From assembly GCF_006715095.1 (NCBI RefSeq), contig NZ_VFMO01000001.1, forward strand, positions 3,224,001 through 3,288,000: 64,000 nucleotides of DNA. The letters are read 5' to 3'. Below are positions 47,580 to 60,071 of this stretch, one piece after another. The notes below the pieces were generated by a model. The model searched no databases. It had not been told where the DNA came from and saw nothing but the letters and a program-made list of their open reading frames with translations. The stretch comes from Yimella lutea (GTDB lineage: Bacteria > Actinomycetota > Actinomycetes > Actinomycetales > Dermatophilaceae). The position numbers and the translations under genes are program-made. Each line of letters opens with the position of its first letter. Position 1 is the stretch's first letter.

Positions 47580-49291
47580 ACGGGACGGGTGGTCGGCAGG
47601 CCGAGGTCGACGCCGGGGACTCGAGCGGCAGGCACGTCGAGGCGACGATAGGGCTCGCCCTGCGCCGGGCGCTCGTCCCGCTCCCCCATCGCCGGCCAGC
47701 AGGCCATCGCCCGTTCGGCCTGGGCGGTGATCGTCAGCGAGGGGTTCACACCCAGGTTGGCCGAGATGGCTGAGCCGTCGACGACGTGCAGATCAGGGTG
47801 TCCCCAGACGCGGTGGTAGGGGTCGAGGACGCCGCGCTCCGGTGAATCGGAGATCACGACCCCGCCCAGGAAGTGGGCGGTCAGCGGGATGCCGAAGATC
47901 TCGCCCCACGTGCCGCCGGGAAGCGCCTTCTCCTTGGCGACCACCTGCAGTCGATCAGCCATGGCGCGAATCGCCCTGTGCCCCTGCGGAATCCACTTCG
48001 GGTTGGGCTGACCGTGACCCTGGCGGCTGGTCAGGCGAACCTTGCCGAAGCGGCGCCGTCCGGAGACCGTGATCGAATTGTCGATCGTCTGCATGACCAG
48101 CGCGATGATGGTGCGCTCCGACCACCTCGGTCCGGCTGCGATGCGAAGCGCCGACATCGGCTGCTTGGCGAACTGCCCGGCAAAGTCCTTGGCCTTCCCC
48201 AGCGGTCCGTTGTCGCCGTTCACCAACAACGAGGTGAGCAGACCCATCGCGTTCGAACCCGCGCCGTAACGGACGTTCTCGACATGGGTGGTGTCGTCGA
48301 CGTGGAACGAGGTGGTGATCGCGACGCCCTTGGACAGGTCCATGTCTGCGGGGACCTTCGCGGTCGCCGCGCCGCCGAGGGCTTCGGAGTTGGTGCGAGT
48401 GAGCAGACCGAGGCACTCGGACAGCTGCGGCAGACGTCCCGATGCCTTCAACCCGTGCAGCAGTGTCTGGGTACCCCAGGTGCCGGCGGCCAGGACGACC
48501 TGTCCCGCGGTCACGCTGCGACGATCCTTGGACAGCCACGCGCCGGACCGCTCGGTGGTGACCCGAAAACCACCCTCGGGCAACGCTTCCAGATCGACGA
48601 CGGTCCGCAACGCCTCGAACTCGACGCCGCGCCGTTCGGCCAGCGCGATGTAGTTCTTCATCAAGGTGTTCTTCGCGCCGACGCGACAGCCGACCATGCA
48701 GTTGCCGCACTCGGTGCACCCGGTGCGCGCAGGCCCCTCACCGCCGAAATAGGGGTCGTCGACGGTCTTTCCCGACTCACCGAAGAACACCCCGACCGGC
48801 GTCTTGCGGAAGGAGTCGGCGACCCCGAGGTCGCTCGCGACGTCCCGCATCAGTTGCTCCACCGGGCCGTCGCACGGGTTCTCCTCGACGACGCCGAGCA
48901 TCCGTTTCGCCGTCTCGTAGTGCGGGGAGAGTTCCTCGTCCCAGTCGGTGATGTTCGCCCACTGCGCGTCCTTGAAGAACGGAGCCGTGGGCTTGTACAG
49001 CGTGTTCGCATAGTTGAGCGACCCACCGCCCACTCCGGCCCCGGCCAGGATCATCACGTCAGGCAGTTTGTGGATCCGCTGCACACCGAAGCACTTCAGC
49101 GCAGGCGCCCACAGGTAACGGCGCGCGTCCCACGAGGTCTTGGCGAACTCGTCGTCCTCGAACCGGCGGCCGGCCTCGAAGACGTGGACGGCGTAGCCCT
49201 TCTCGGCCAGGCGTAGCGCGGCGACCGACCCGCCGAACCCCGATCCCACCACCACGACGTCGTAGTCGTGCAGGTGCTCCTCGACGCTCAT
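47576..49291 (-). CDS. GMC oxidoreductase (ChoD-like)
   Basis: 571 residues. FAD loop VVGSGFGGSVAALRLAEKG, AGAGVGGGSLNYANT, a Cys-rich insert TGCTECGNCMVGCRVGAKNT (ferredoxin-like spacing), and the C-terminal GMC signature GGVVISDSPERGV...GSAISANLGVNPSLTI. Its place beside guaB3/guaB matches the mycobacterial choD locus, whose product is annotated as cholesterol oxidase although that activity is disputed. No Tat signal here. Start overlaps the aldehyde dehydrogenase stop, so substrate may be an alcohol oxidised to an aldehyde. Confidence 0.85.
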   Translation of the reverse strand: MSVEEHLHDYDVVVVGSGFGGSVAALRLAEKGYAVHVFEAGRRFEDDEFAKTSWDARRYLWAPALKCFGVQRIHKLPDVMILAGAGVGGGSLNYANTLYKPTAPFFKDAQWANITDWDEELSPHYETAKRMLGVVEENPCDGPVEQLMRDVASDLGVADSFRKTPVGVFFGESGKTVDDPYFGGEGPARTGCTECGNCMVGCRVGAKNTLMKNYIALAERRGVEFEALRTVVDLEALPEGGFRVTTERSGAWLSKDRRSVTAGQVVLAAGTWGTQTLLHGLKASGRLPQLSECLGLLTRTNSEALGGAATAKVPADMDLSKGVAITTSFHVDDTTHVENVRYGAGSNAMGLLTSLLVNGDNGPLGKAKDFAGQFAKQPMSALRIAAGPRWSERTIIALVMQTIDNSITVSGRRRFGKVRLTSRQGHGQPNPKWIPQGHRAIRAMADRLQVVAKEKALPGGTWGEIFGIPLTAHFLGGVVISDSPERGVLDPYHRVWGHPDLHVVDGSAISANLGVNPSLTITAQAERAMACWPAMGERDERPAQGEPYRRLDVPAARVPGVDLGLPTTRPV

Positions 49292-50916
49292 GACAGACCC
49301 GCCTTCTTCATCACCTTCAGGCCGGAGGTCATCATCCGGGCCCACGCCTTCTGCGACATGCCCTTCGGAATCACGAATCCCGGACCGTGCTGCACGGTGA
49401 CGTTCTGGCTCTCGGTGTACTTCTGGATGCCCTCGGCGCCGTGCCGGCGACCGATACCGGACTGCTTCATGCCACCCATCGGCGCGCCGTTGCTCCCCCA
49501 GGCCGCGACATAACCCTCGTTGACATTGACTGTGCCGCAACGGATCTGATTCGCAATACGGCGACCGCGCGCCGTGTCCCGCGTCCACACCGACGCGTTG
49601 AGTCCGTACTCGGAATCGTTGGCCTTCGCGACTGCGGCGGCGTCGTCGGCGACCCGGTACACCGAGACGACCGGACCGAACGTCTCCGTGCGGCAGACGT
49701 CCATCTCCTCGGTGACGCCGTCGAGCACGGTCGGTTCGTAGAAGTACGGACCGAGATCTGGGCGCGCCTTGCCACCGGTGAGCACCTTCGCTCCTGCCGC
49801 GACCGCATCGTCGACGTGCGCGCTGACCCGCTCGAGCTGATCGGCGGAGATCAACGAACCCATGTCGATGCCCCACTCCAGCTGCGGCCCGAGCTTCATG
49901 TCCGCCACCATGGGCACGAACACCGCGAGGAAGTCGTCGGCGATCTCCTCGTGCAGGATGAGCCGCTCCACCGAGATGCACAGCTGACCGGCCGAGGAGA
50001 ACATCGCGCGCACTGCGCATTCGGCGGCGAGTTCGAGGTTCGCGTCCTGCGCGATGTACATCGGGTTCTTGCCACCCAGTTCGAGGGACGCACCCACCAA
50101 CCGTTCGCCGGCGGCCGCGGCGACCTTGCGACCGGTCGCCGTCGAGCCGGTGAACATGACGTAATCGGCGCGCTCCAACACCGCGTTACCGATGGTCGGG
50201 CCGTCACCGAGGACGACCTGCAGGAGCCCCTCCGGCAGGCCGGCGCGGTCGATGAGTTCCACCGCACTCAGCGCGGTCAGCGCACTCTTGTTGTCCGGAC
50301 GCAGGACGACCGCGTTGCCCGCCAGCAGTGCCGGCAGGACGTCGGTGATCGACATCGACAGCGGGTAGTTCCAGGGCGCGACGACACCGACGACGCCCTT
50401 GGGGTGGCGCAGTTCGCGAGCTTGGCTGAGCATCGGCAGTGCGCCGAGACGACGCTTGGTGGCCAGATACGACGGGCCCTTGCGCGCGTAGTGCCGGCTC
50501 ACACCCGCCACGTCCAGCACCTCGTCGAACGCGTGGCGGCGCGATTTTCCCGACTCGAGCTGGATCAGGTCGAGCAACTCGGCCTGGTTGTCCAGGACGA
50601 GGTCGTGCAATTCCAGCAGGAACCTGGCCCGCTGTTGCACCGACACCGCTGCCCACCGCGGCTGCACCGACCGCGCGGTGCGGTAGGCGATGTCTACGTC
50701 GTCCACCGAACTCTGCGGGATCGTGCCCAAGACCCCGCCTGTCATCGGCGTGACGCAGTCGAACGTCGCGGCTCCCGGGGAGGTCAGCGCCCGACGCGCG
50801 AGGCGGGCAGCCAGGCCAGGTGCAATGACGTGCGGCGGACGGCTCTGCTCCCGACCCGCCGGATCCTGCCCGGAGGGGTGCGTCGAGTCGTGCGTGGAGT
50901 TCAGCAGGTCGGTCAT
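49288..50916 (-). CDS. Succinic semialdehyde dehydrogenase-type aldehyde dehydrogenase
   Basis: 542 residues from MTDLLNSTHDST. GVVGVVAPWNYPLS, FTGSTATGR, LELGGKNPM, catalytic Cys in SSAGQLCISVERL. Closest in look to GabD2-like enzymes. Coupled to the downstream GMC oxidoreductase (ATGA), so the pair could oxidise an alcohol to an acid. Start at 50916 preferred; the 5' extension is low complexity without similarity. Confidence 0.88.
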   Translation of the reverse strand: MTDLLNSTHDSTHPSGQDPAGREQSRPPHVIAPGLAARLARRALTSPGAATFDCVTPMTGGVLGTIPQSSVDDVDIAYRTARSVQPRWAAVSVQQRARFLLELHDLVLDNQAELLDLIQLESGKSRRHAFDEVLDVAGVSRHYARKGPSYLATKRRLGALPMLSQARELRHPKGVVGVVAPWNYPLSMSITDVLPALLAGNAVVLRPDNKSALTALSAVELIDRAGLPEGLLQVVLGDGPTIGNAVLERADYVMFTGSTATGRKVAAAAGERLVGASLELGGKNPMYIAQDANLELAAECAVRAMFSSAGQLCISVERLILHEEIADDFLAVFVPMVADMKLGPQLEWGIDMGSLISADQLERVSAHVDDAVAAGAKVLTGGKARPDLGPYFYEPTVLDGVTEEMDVCRTETFGPVVSVYRVADDAAAVAKANDSEYGLNASVWTRDTARGRRIANQIRCGTVNVNEGYVAAWGSNGAPMGGMKQSGIGRRHGAEGIQKYTESQNVTVQHGPGFVIPKGMSQKAWARMMTSGLKVMKKAGLS

Positions 50917-51039
50917 TACTCCACAGTAGAACGCATCGCCGCCAACGTCACCCCAACGCAGAGACCCGTCCAACGAACACCGAAAGTCCGAAGGAATCCG
51001 ACGTCAACCGGGCGGATCTGCTGACCTTCGCCGGGATGG

Positions 51040-52161
51040 TCAGCTCTTCTGATGCGGGGCGACGATGACCTCGACCCGCTGGAATTCCTTGAGTTCGAGG
51101 TAGCCCGTCGTGGCCATCGCGCGCTTCAGCGCACCGATGACATTGGTCGTGCCGTCGGCGCCGAGACCAGGGCCGACGAGGATCTCCTCGAGTGATCCGA
51201 CCGAGCCGACCTCGACCCGCTCGCCACGCGGCAGTTCGGAGTGGTGCGCCTCGGAGCCCCAGTGGAAACCGCGTCCCGGTGCCTCGGTGGCTCGCGCCAG
51301 GGCGGCGCCGAGCATCACCGCGTCCGCACCGCAGGCGATGGCCTTGACGATGTCGCCGCTGGTGCCCATACCCCCGTCGGCGATGACGTGGACGTAGCGG
51401 CCGCCGGTCTCGTCCATGTAGTCGCGACGAGCGGCGGCGACGTCGGCCACGGCGGACGCCAGCGGCACCTGGATTCCGAGCGTCTGCCGGGTGGTATGTG
51501 CTGCTCCGCCACCGAAGCCGACCAGGACGCCGGCCGCACCGGTACGCATCAGGTGCAGCGATGCCGTGTAGGTGGCGACCCCACCGACGATCACCGGCAC
51601 GTCGAGTTCGTAGATGAATCGCTTGAGGTTCAGCGGCTCGGACCGACCCGAAACGTGCTCGGCCGAGACTGTGGTGCCGCGAATGACGAACAGGTCGACG
51701 CCGGCGTCGACGACAGCCTTCCAGAACTCCTGGGTGCGCTGCGGCGACAACGCGCCGGCGACGGTGCAGCCGGAGTCGCGAATCTGCTTCAGCCGCAGCC
51801 GGATCAGGTCCTCGCGGATCGGCTCTTCATAAATCTCGCGCATCCGGGCGGTCGCGTGGGCCGGCTCGAGCGCAGCGATCTCGGCGAGCAACGGTTCGGG
51901 TGACTCATACCGGGTCCACAGACCTTCGAGGTCGAGCACCGGCAGACCGCCGAGCTTGCCGAACGCGATGGCGGAGTCGGGCGACATCACAGAGTCCATC
52001 GGCGCGGCCATGACCGGCAGGTCGAAGTGATAGGCGTCGATCTGCCAGCCGACGTTCACCTCGCGCGGGTCACGGGTCCGACGCGAGGGCACCACCGCGA
52101 TGTCGTCGAAGGAGTACGCGCGACGCCCGCGCTTGCCACGTCCGATCTCGATCTCAGTCAC
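51040..52161 (-). CDS. guaB3: GuaB3-type IMP dehydrogenase paralogue
   Basis: 373 residues, TIM barrel without CBS domains. MAAPMDSVMSP and the phosphate-binding VIADGGMGTSGDIVKAIACG are IMPDH-like. The catalytic loop reads GFGGGAAHTTRQTLG, with His where IMPDH has the nucleophilic Cys (compare GPGSICTTR in the adjacent guaB). It is therefore unlikely to be an ordinary IMPDH or GMP reductase. The name follows position and family. Confidence 0.88.
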   Translation of the reverse strand: MTEIEIGRGKRGRRAYSFDDIAVVPSRRTRDPREVNVGWQIDAYHFDLPVMAAPMDSVMSPDSAIAFGKLGGLPVLDLEGLWTRYESPEPLLAEIAALEPAHATARMREIYEEPIREDLIRLRLKQIRDSGCTVAGALSPQRTQEFWKAVVDAGVDLFVIRGTTVSAEHVSGRSEPLNLKRFIYELDVPVIVGGVATYTASLHLMRTGAAGVLVGFGGGAAHTTRQTLGIQVPLASAVADVAAARRDYMDETGGRYVHVIADGGMGTSGDIVKAIACGADAVMLGAALARATEAPGRGFHWGSEAHHSELPRGERVEVGSVGSLEEILVGPGLGADGTTNVIGALKRAMATTGYLELKEFQRVEVIVAPHQKS

Positions 52162-52231
52162 CCGGCGAGCCTATCGGTGCGCCAAGGACACAGACGCTGC
52201 GGGAAGCGGCCGCAGTGGCGACCGGTTTCCT

Positions 52232-52246
52232 GGACTACGGGCGTAG

Positions 52247-52248
<2 letters not shown>
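52232..52248 (-). terminator. Short hairpin overlapping the guaB stop
   Basis: GACTAC / GTAGTC stem (6 bp) around GCCC on the minus strand, starting inside the TGA stop. Confidence 0.3.
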
Positions 52249-53782
<1,534 letters not shown>

Positions 53783-53817
53783 CTACGAAGCCGACGGAGC
53801 CGACGCGACGAGGGTGG

Positions 53818-54861
53818 TCATTGACTGGTGGCGGTGAAGGTCTCGTTCGCCAACGACTCCGAGGCGTCGTCCGGGGTCACGACGGACCTCTCGCTCGCGG
53901 TCGCGGTACGGGCACGCGGAGACGGCTGCGGCGGCGTCGGAAGTGTGGGACGCGCGGTCGGGCGCCCGCGCCGACCGTCGGTCGACGTGGACGTCGGCGT
54001 GCTCGTTGCTGTCGACGTGGGCGTGCTTGTCGCGGTGGACGTAGAGGTCGGACGCGTCGTCTTGGTGGTCTTCGTCGAGTTCGTCGTCGACGGACTCGAG
54101 GTCGTCGGACTGCTGGTCGAGGTGGACGTCGAGGTGGACGTCGAGGTGGACGTCGAGGTGGACGTCGATGTGGACGACGGCGTCGAAGTGAAGGTCGGGA
54201 CGCTGGTCGACGTCGGAACGGAAGTGCCGGTGGGAGGCAGCACCGGACGCGTCGCGCGCGTGGACGTGGGACGTTGCTGACTCGTCGAACCTACCGAAGT
54301 CGTGGACTGCTTCCACTGCGTGTCGGTCCAGACCCACTGCGTACTGGAGGCTCGCGGTACCGAGGTCGGGTCATCGCTCGTTGCCGACTGCGTCTGCGTC
54401 GTCGTACCAGAGTGCTCGTGGGCGCGGTCGTCGGACCTGGTGTCCGACTGTGTTGTGCTGGAAGATGATTCGGCAGGTACGCCGGTCGCCTCGGCCGTGC
54501 GGGGCAAGTGGTCGGCGCCGACGAGTCCCCGGGTGACCGTGCCGAGTTCACGGAACACCGGAACCGAAGTGCCGGTGAACGCAGCAGACACCGAACTCAC
54601 CGACAGGGCCGCAACCGCAATGCCGGAGACCGACGCGACACGACGCATGTTGGGGCCCGCGCCGTGACGTCCGCGAAGGAGCCCATGGCGCGAATAACGG
54701 CCGACAACCGGTTCGGGCCTGCTGGGGAGGTGATCGATCGCCTCGACCCACTCCGAGAGCAGCGCGATCGCTTCGTCGTTCGACGCCTCCGGGCCTCGGC
54801 GACCGCCGAGGGCGTCCAGCCACTCGTCGTCGCGACGGATGTCGTCCAGGCGCGGCGTCAC
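53818..54861 (-). CDS. rsdA: Anti-sigma-D factor (RsdA-like) with long Ser/Thr stalk
   Basis: 347 residues. The N-terminal ~50 residues (IRRDDEWLDALGG, EAIALLSEWVEAID) match the sigma-D-binding region of RsdA. One membrane segment follows (VASVSGIAVAALSVSSVSAA, about 73-92). The outer part is extremely Ser/Thr-rich with a (ST)n run, a cell-wall-spanning stalk without a sensing fold. GTG start coupled to the sigma factor stop. Same order (sigD-rsdA-guaB) as in mycobacteria. Confidence 0.85.
   Translation of the reverse strand: MTPRLDDIRRDDEWLDALGGRRGPEASNDEAIALLSEWVEAIDHLPSRPEPVVGRYSRHGLLRGRHGAGPNMRRVASVSGIAVAALSVSSVSAAFTGTSVPVFRELGTVTRGLVGADHLPRTAEATGVPAESSSSTTQSDTRSDDRAHEHSGTTTQTQSATSDDPTSVPRASSTQWVWTDTQWKQSTTSVGSTSQQRPTSTRATRPVLPPTGTSVPTSTSVPTFTSTPSSTSTSTSTSTSTSTSTSTSTSSPTTSSPSTTNSTKTTKTTRPTSTSTATSTPTSTATSTPTSTSTDGRRGRPTARPTLPTPPQPSPRARTATASERSVVTPDDASESLANETFTATSQ
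54116..54175. repeat. 12-bp tandem repeat in rsdA
   Basis: Five copies of GTCGAGGTGGAC (last one with a single change) encode the (ST)n run. Copy number could vary by slippage in frame. Confidence 0.9.
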
Positions 54862-55493
54862 TGCTGATCCTTCGTGTCGGTCATGATCTTGCGCAGACGG
54901 GCAAGCGCTCGGTGCTGCGCGACGCGGACGGCGCCGGGAGTCATGTCAAGAGCGGCGGCGGTTTCTTCGGCAGACATGCCCACGGCAACCCGAAGCGTGA
55001 GGATCTCGCGCTGTTGTTCGTTCAGCTGGTCGAGGTAGGCATGCACCTGCGCCGATCGGTCGGCCTCGAGCGCGTGCTCCTCGGGGGTCAGTCGCGCGTC
55101 GGTCTGCTCGGGAAGATCATCGCTGGGCACTGCACCACGCAGCACGCCGCGCTGGGCGTCGACCACCTTGTGGGAAGCGATGCGATAGACGAATGCCTCG
55201 AACGGGGCGCCTTGGTCGACGTATCGAGGCAGCGCCGTCAACACGGCCACACACACCTCCTGAGCAACGTCTGCCGCGGCGTCCGAGGTCGCGGAGAAAC
55301 GGCCGAGCCGGGCTCGGGCGTAGCGCAACGCGATCTCGTGGACGCCTGCCATCAAAGCGGCTGCCGCAGCATCGCTTCCTGCACGAGCCTCAGCAGCCAG
55401 GTCCCGCAGGGGGATCTGCGCTTCCGATGGGGACATCGTGCGAGCGGCCCAGTTTGTTACAGGTCGGTGGGCAGCGTTTGGCGATCCGCTCAT
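54858..55493 (-). CDS. sigD: ECF sigma factor, SigD-like
   Basis: 211 residues from MSGSPNAAHRP. Region 2: AADVAQEVCVAVLTALPRYV, EAFVYRIASHKVVDAQR; region 4: LNEQQREILTLRVAVGMSAE, TPGAVRVAQHRALARLRKIM. Adjacent membrane anti-sigma controls it by holding it at the membrane until proteolysis (known for the family). Confidence 0.9.
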   Translation of the reverse strand: MSGSPNAAHRPVTNWAARTMSPSEAQIPLRDLAAEARAGSDAAAAALMAGVHEIALRYARARLGRFSATSDAAADVAQEVCVAVLTALPRYVDQGAPFEAFVYRIASHKVVDAQRGVLRGAVPSDDLPEQTDARLTPEEHALEADRSAQVHAYLDQLNEQQREILTLRVAVGMSAEETAAALDMTPGAVRVAQHRALARLRKIMTDTKDQQ

Positions 55494-55639
55494 CCTGCCT
55501 TCCCGGGTCCTCGTCGTCGGTTCCTGAACCCCGTCCCGGCCGAATTCCTGGACAGATGACCAAGGGGCGCACTCACCAGAGTAGGCATCCACCTGCCGTG
55601 CTCGTCAAATGCCGGTTGACCTGCCGATGCCGGAATGCG

Positions 55640-55672
55640 AAGCGCCCCGGTCCGTGAGGAACCGGGGCGCTT
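55640..55672 (-). terminator. groEL terminator hairpin
   Basis: 12-bp perfect stem (AAGCGCCCCGGT and its complement), 9-nt loop, 17 bases after the groEL stop. The rest of 55494-55639 shows no gene. Confidence 0.65.
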
Positions 55673-55688
55673 GCCTGGATGGACCGCC

Positions 55689-57320
<1,632 letters not shown>

Positions 57321-57364
57321 TCAGTCTCTTTCGAGAGGTCCTGGGTGGACCGGGGAATGTGCGA

Positions 57365-57405
57365 CGCCCCGGATCGCGGCCCGCAGAGGGCGGCGAGCCG
57401 GGGCG
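57365..57405 (-). other. Hairpin between groES and groEL
   Basis: CGCCCCGG (57365-57372) and CCGGGGCG (57398-57405) can pair; may tune groEL relative to groES by stability or partial termination. Confidence 0.35.
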
Positions 57406-57427
57406 CCTTGAATGCTCGTGAGGCCGA

Positions 57428-57724
57428 TCAGCGCTCGACGATGGCGAGCACGTCGCGCGCCGAGAGGATCAGCAGCTCCTGGCCGCCGTACTTCACCTCG
57501 GTGCCGCCGTACTTGGAGTAGATGACCTTGTCGCCGACCTTGATGTCCATAGGGACACGCTCGTCACCGTCCTCGTTGAAGCGGCCGGGGCCGACAGCGA
57601 CGACCTCGCCCTCCTGGGGCTTCTCCTTGGCGGTGTCCGGGATGACCAGACCGGAAGCGGTGGTCTGCTCGGCCTCGACGGCCTTGACCACGATGCGGTC
57701 CTCGAGCGGCTTGATGTTCACCAC
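57428..57724 (-). CDS. groES: 10-kDa co-chaperonin
   Basis: 98 residues. [20 protein letters not shown], mobile loop [20 protein letters not shown], and [17 protein letters not shown]. First gene of the chaperonin operon under a CIRCE element. Confidence 0.96.
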   Translation of the reverse strand: MVNIKPLEDRIVVKAVEAEQTTASGLVIPDTAKEKPQEGEVVAVGPGRFNEDGDERVPMDIKVGDKVIYSKYGGTEVKYGGQELLILSARDVLAIVER

Positions 57725-57874
57725 AGCGGATCCTTTCTACGTTGTACCCACCGCGTCGTGCGGCGGAAGTTTGCCCTGTGACTCACCGGCTCCCGGGCTC
57801 CGGTCGCCGTCGCGGGGGTCGACCTGAGCCTTTGCGGAGCCGGCACTGTCACAGGCTGAGTGCCACTGGCGAAT

Positions 57875-57901
57875 CTAGCACTCGCATACGTCGAGTGCTA
57901 A
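57875..57901 (-). promoter_or_regulatory. CIRCE operator (HrcA site) of groESL
   Basis: CTAGCACTC, 9 bases, GAGTGCTAA: 8 of 9 positions of the left arm and all of the right arm match the CIRCE consensus. It lies about 150 bases upstream of groES in its promoter region; heat shock relief of HrcA repression is expected. hrcA itself is outside the window. Confidence 0.9.
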
Positions 57902-57948
57902 CTGCCGTCCGACACTCTTCATTCCGTTCGGGCGGGCAGGATGGGGAC

Positions 57949-58851
57949 ATGCGATTCGGACCCGCGCCGACCCACACCATCGCCCATCTGAGCGACCCGC
58001 ACCTGCTCGCGGACGGGCGCCGGCTGCACGGGGTGATCGACGTGATCGACAACCTGCGCCGCACCCTGGACCAAGTGGTTCGCACCGGTCGGTCCATCGA
58101 CGCGATGGTGTTCACCGGCGACCTCGCCGACCTCGGCGAACCGGACGCATATCGCGCACTGCGTGAGATCGTCGAGCCCGCGGCTAAGGAGTTGTCCTGC
58201 ACGGTCATCTGGGTCATGGGCAACCACGACGAACGTGCGCCGTACGCCCGCGGGCTCTTCGATCTCGCGGTGGACGACGAGCCGCAGGATCGCGTGTACG
58301 ACCTGCGCGGGCTTCGGGTGATCGCGCTGGACAGCACGGTGACCGGCTACCACCACGGTGCGATCGACGACGACCAGATCGCCTGGCTGGCAGACCGGCT
58401 GAGTACGCCCAGTCAGTACGCCACCTTGCTCGCGCTGCATCACCCGCCACTGGTCTCGGCTGTCGACCTGATGAATGTCATCGGCCTCGACAACCAGGAC
58501 GCCTTCGCATCGGTGCTGCGTGGCAGCGATGTCCGGGCGATCCTGGCCGGGCACCTGCACCACAGCTGTCACGGCACGTTCGCGGGCATCCCGGTCTCGG
58601 TGGCGGCCGCGTCCTGCTACTCCCTGGACGGCGGGGCGCCGAACGGAGCGCTGGTCGGGGTCGACGGGCGTCAAGGCTTCGACCTGGTCGACATACATCC
58701 GCACGGGCTGGTGCACACTCACATTCCGCTCGGCTCTCCCCCGGTGGTCAGCGGGTTCTCGCCGCAGGTGCAGGACGCGCTGGCCGCGCTCTCGCCGGCG
58801 GAGCGCCGCGAGGCCTTCTCCAGCAAGTCCTCCACCTGGACGCCGTCCTGA
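57949..58851 (+). CDS. Calcineurin-like phosphoesterase (CpdA-type)
   Basis: 300 residues. Metal-site motifs SDPHL, FTGDLADLG, MGNHDE, LALHHPP, AGHLHHSCHG in order, typical of class III cyclic-nucleotide phosphodiesterases (CpdA, Rv0805). Whether it cuts cAMP is unknown. ATG at 57949 follows GGGGAC. It is divergent from groES, and its promoter must overlap the CIRCE region. Confidence 0.87.
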   Translation: MRFGPAPTHTIAHLSDPHLLADGRRLHGVIDVIDNLRRTLDQVVRTGRSIDAMVFTGDLADLGEPDAYRALREIVEPAAKELSCTVIWVMGNHDERAPYARGLFDLAVDDEPQDRVYDLRGLRVIALDSTVTGYHHGAIDDDQIAWLADRLSTPSQYATLLALHHPPLVSAVDLMNVIGLDNQDAFASVLRGSDVRAILAGHLHHSCHGTFAGIPVSVAAASCYSLDGGAPNGALVGVDGRQGFDLVDIHPHGLVHTHIPLGSPPVVSGFSPQVQDALAALSPAERREAFSSKSSTWTPS

Positions 58852-60071
58852 TGGATGCCTTTCTCGTCGAGCGAATCCTGTCGGACGACGGCCGTTCGCT
58901 GCTCGACTCGCTGCCTTCGTACGACCCTGCTTCGGTGATGGCGTTGACGACGCGACTGCGCGCACAGGGCCACGATCCCGAACTCGTCAGTGCCGTGCTA
59001 ACACAGTCGGCGCTGCGACACAGGGCGGTGGAGAAGTTCGGACCCGACGCCGCGCGGATGTTCTTCACTCCCGACGGACTCGAGCAGGCCACCCGTCCGC
59101 GCATCGCCGACGGGCACGCGGCCCGCTTCGCAGCCGCGGGCGTGAACCACGTGTACGACCTCGGTTGCGGAATCGGCTCGGACGCACGGGCATTCGCTCG
59201 CGCCGGACTTGCCGTGCACGCATTCGACCTGGACCCTGCGACTGCGGCGATCGCACGCGCGAACCTGCCCGGCGGTACGACGGTGTCGGTCGAGGACGTC
59301 ACGACCGCCGACGTCCCCTCACACGTGGGTGTCTGGCTCGATCCGGCGCGGCGCACCTCGGGCGTTGCCGACATCACCGGCCGGACCAGGCGCACCTTCC
59401 GGCTGGAGGATCTCCTGCCGTCCTGGAATTTCGTCACCGCTCTGGGGGCCTCCGGACGAGCGGTGGGCGCCAAGCTCAGTCCTTCCTTCCCACGCTCGGC
59501 ACTCCCCGACGGAGCGTCGGCGCAGTGGACCTCCCTCGGTGGCGAGGTGCTGGAGTGCTGCGTCTGGTTCGGCCCTGTCGCCGACGACTCGCGGTTCACG
59601 GCTCGCGTCCTCACTGCAACGGACGACGTCGTGATTCGCAGCGAGCACATCGCCGCAGAGACCGACAGCGTCGACGGCCTGGCAGCCTTCCTCTACGAAG
59701 CTGACCGGGCGGTCGTGCGTGCAGGGGTGACCGGCGCGCTCGCCGACGCAGTGGACGGCACCGAACTGGCCCCCGGCCTCGGCCACGTCACCGGTGACGT
59801 GCGTGTCGATGTTCCGTACGCCCGGCGCTACCGCGTCCGGCAGGCGGTGCCGTTCAACATCAAGAACCTACGAGCATGGTTGCGTTCCAACGACATCGGG
59901 CGAGTCACGGTGAAGAAGCGCGGTGTGAGGTTCGACGATGCCCGCTTCGTACGCGACCTCAAGCTCAAGGGCGACGCGAGTGCCCTCATCCTGGTGACCA
60001 GGTTGGCGCAATCCCAGATCGTCCTCGTGCTCGAGCCGGACGATTCCGACGAACCGGACCCTCGCCCGTAG
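58851..60071 (+). CDS. Class I SAM-dependent methyltransferase with THUMP-like domain
   Basis: 406 residues. SAM loop VYDLGCGIGSDARAFARAGL near 102-120, acidic post-I in HAFDLDPATAA, and VWLDPARRTSG in the motif IV place. C-terminal part (QAVPFNIKNLRAWLRSND, GRVTVKKRGVRFD) matches the THUMP-like domain of an actinobacterial family related to RNA methyltransferases. Its ATG shares one base with the phosphoesterase stop. RNA is a likely but unproven substrate. Confidence 0.82.
   Translation: MDAFLVERILSDDGRSLLDSLPSYDPASVMALTTRLRAQGHDPELVSAVLTQSALRHRAVEKFGPDAARMFFTPDGLEQATRPRIADGHAARFAAAGVNHVYDLGCGIGSDARAFARAGLAVHAFDLDPATAAIARANLPGGTTVSVEDVTTADVPSHVGVWLDPARRTSGVADITGRTRRTFRLEDLLPSWNFVTALGASGRAVGAKLSPSFPRSALPDGASAQWTSLGGEVLECCVWFGPVADDSRFTARVLTATDDVVIRSEHIAAETDSVDGLAAFLYEADRAVVRAGVTGALADAVDGTELAPGLGHVTGDVRVDVPYARRYRVRQAVPFNIKNLRAWLRSNDIGRVTVKKRGVRFDDARFVRDLKLKGDASALILVTRLAQSQIVLVLEPDDSDEPDPRP

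Noticed and set aside
47576..49291. Naming the GMC oxidoreductase MftG
   Set aside because: It lies outside the mft operon, in the conserved choD position next to guaB3, and carries a Cys-rich insert; location and look favour ChoD-like.
54116..54175. Tandem repeats as a CRISPR array
   Set aside because: Units are 12 bp, contiguous, without spacers and code for Ser-Thr repeats.
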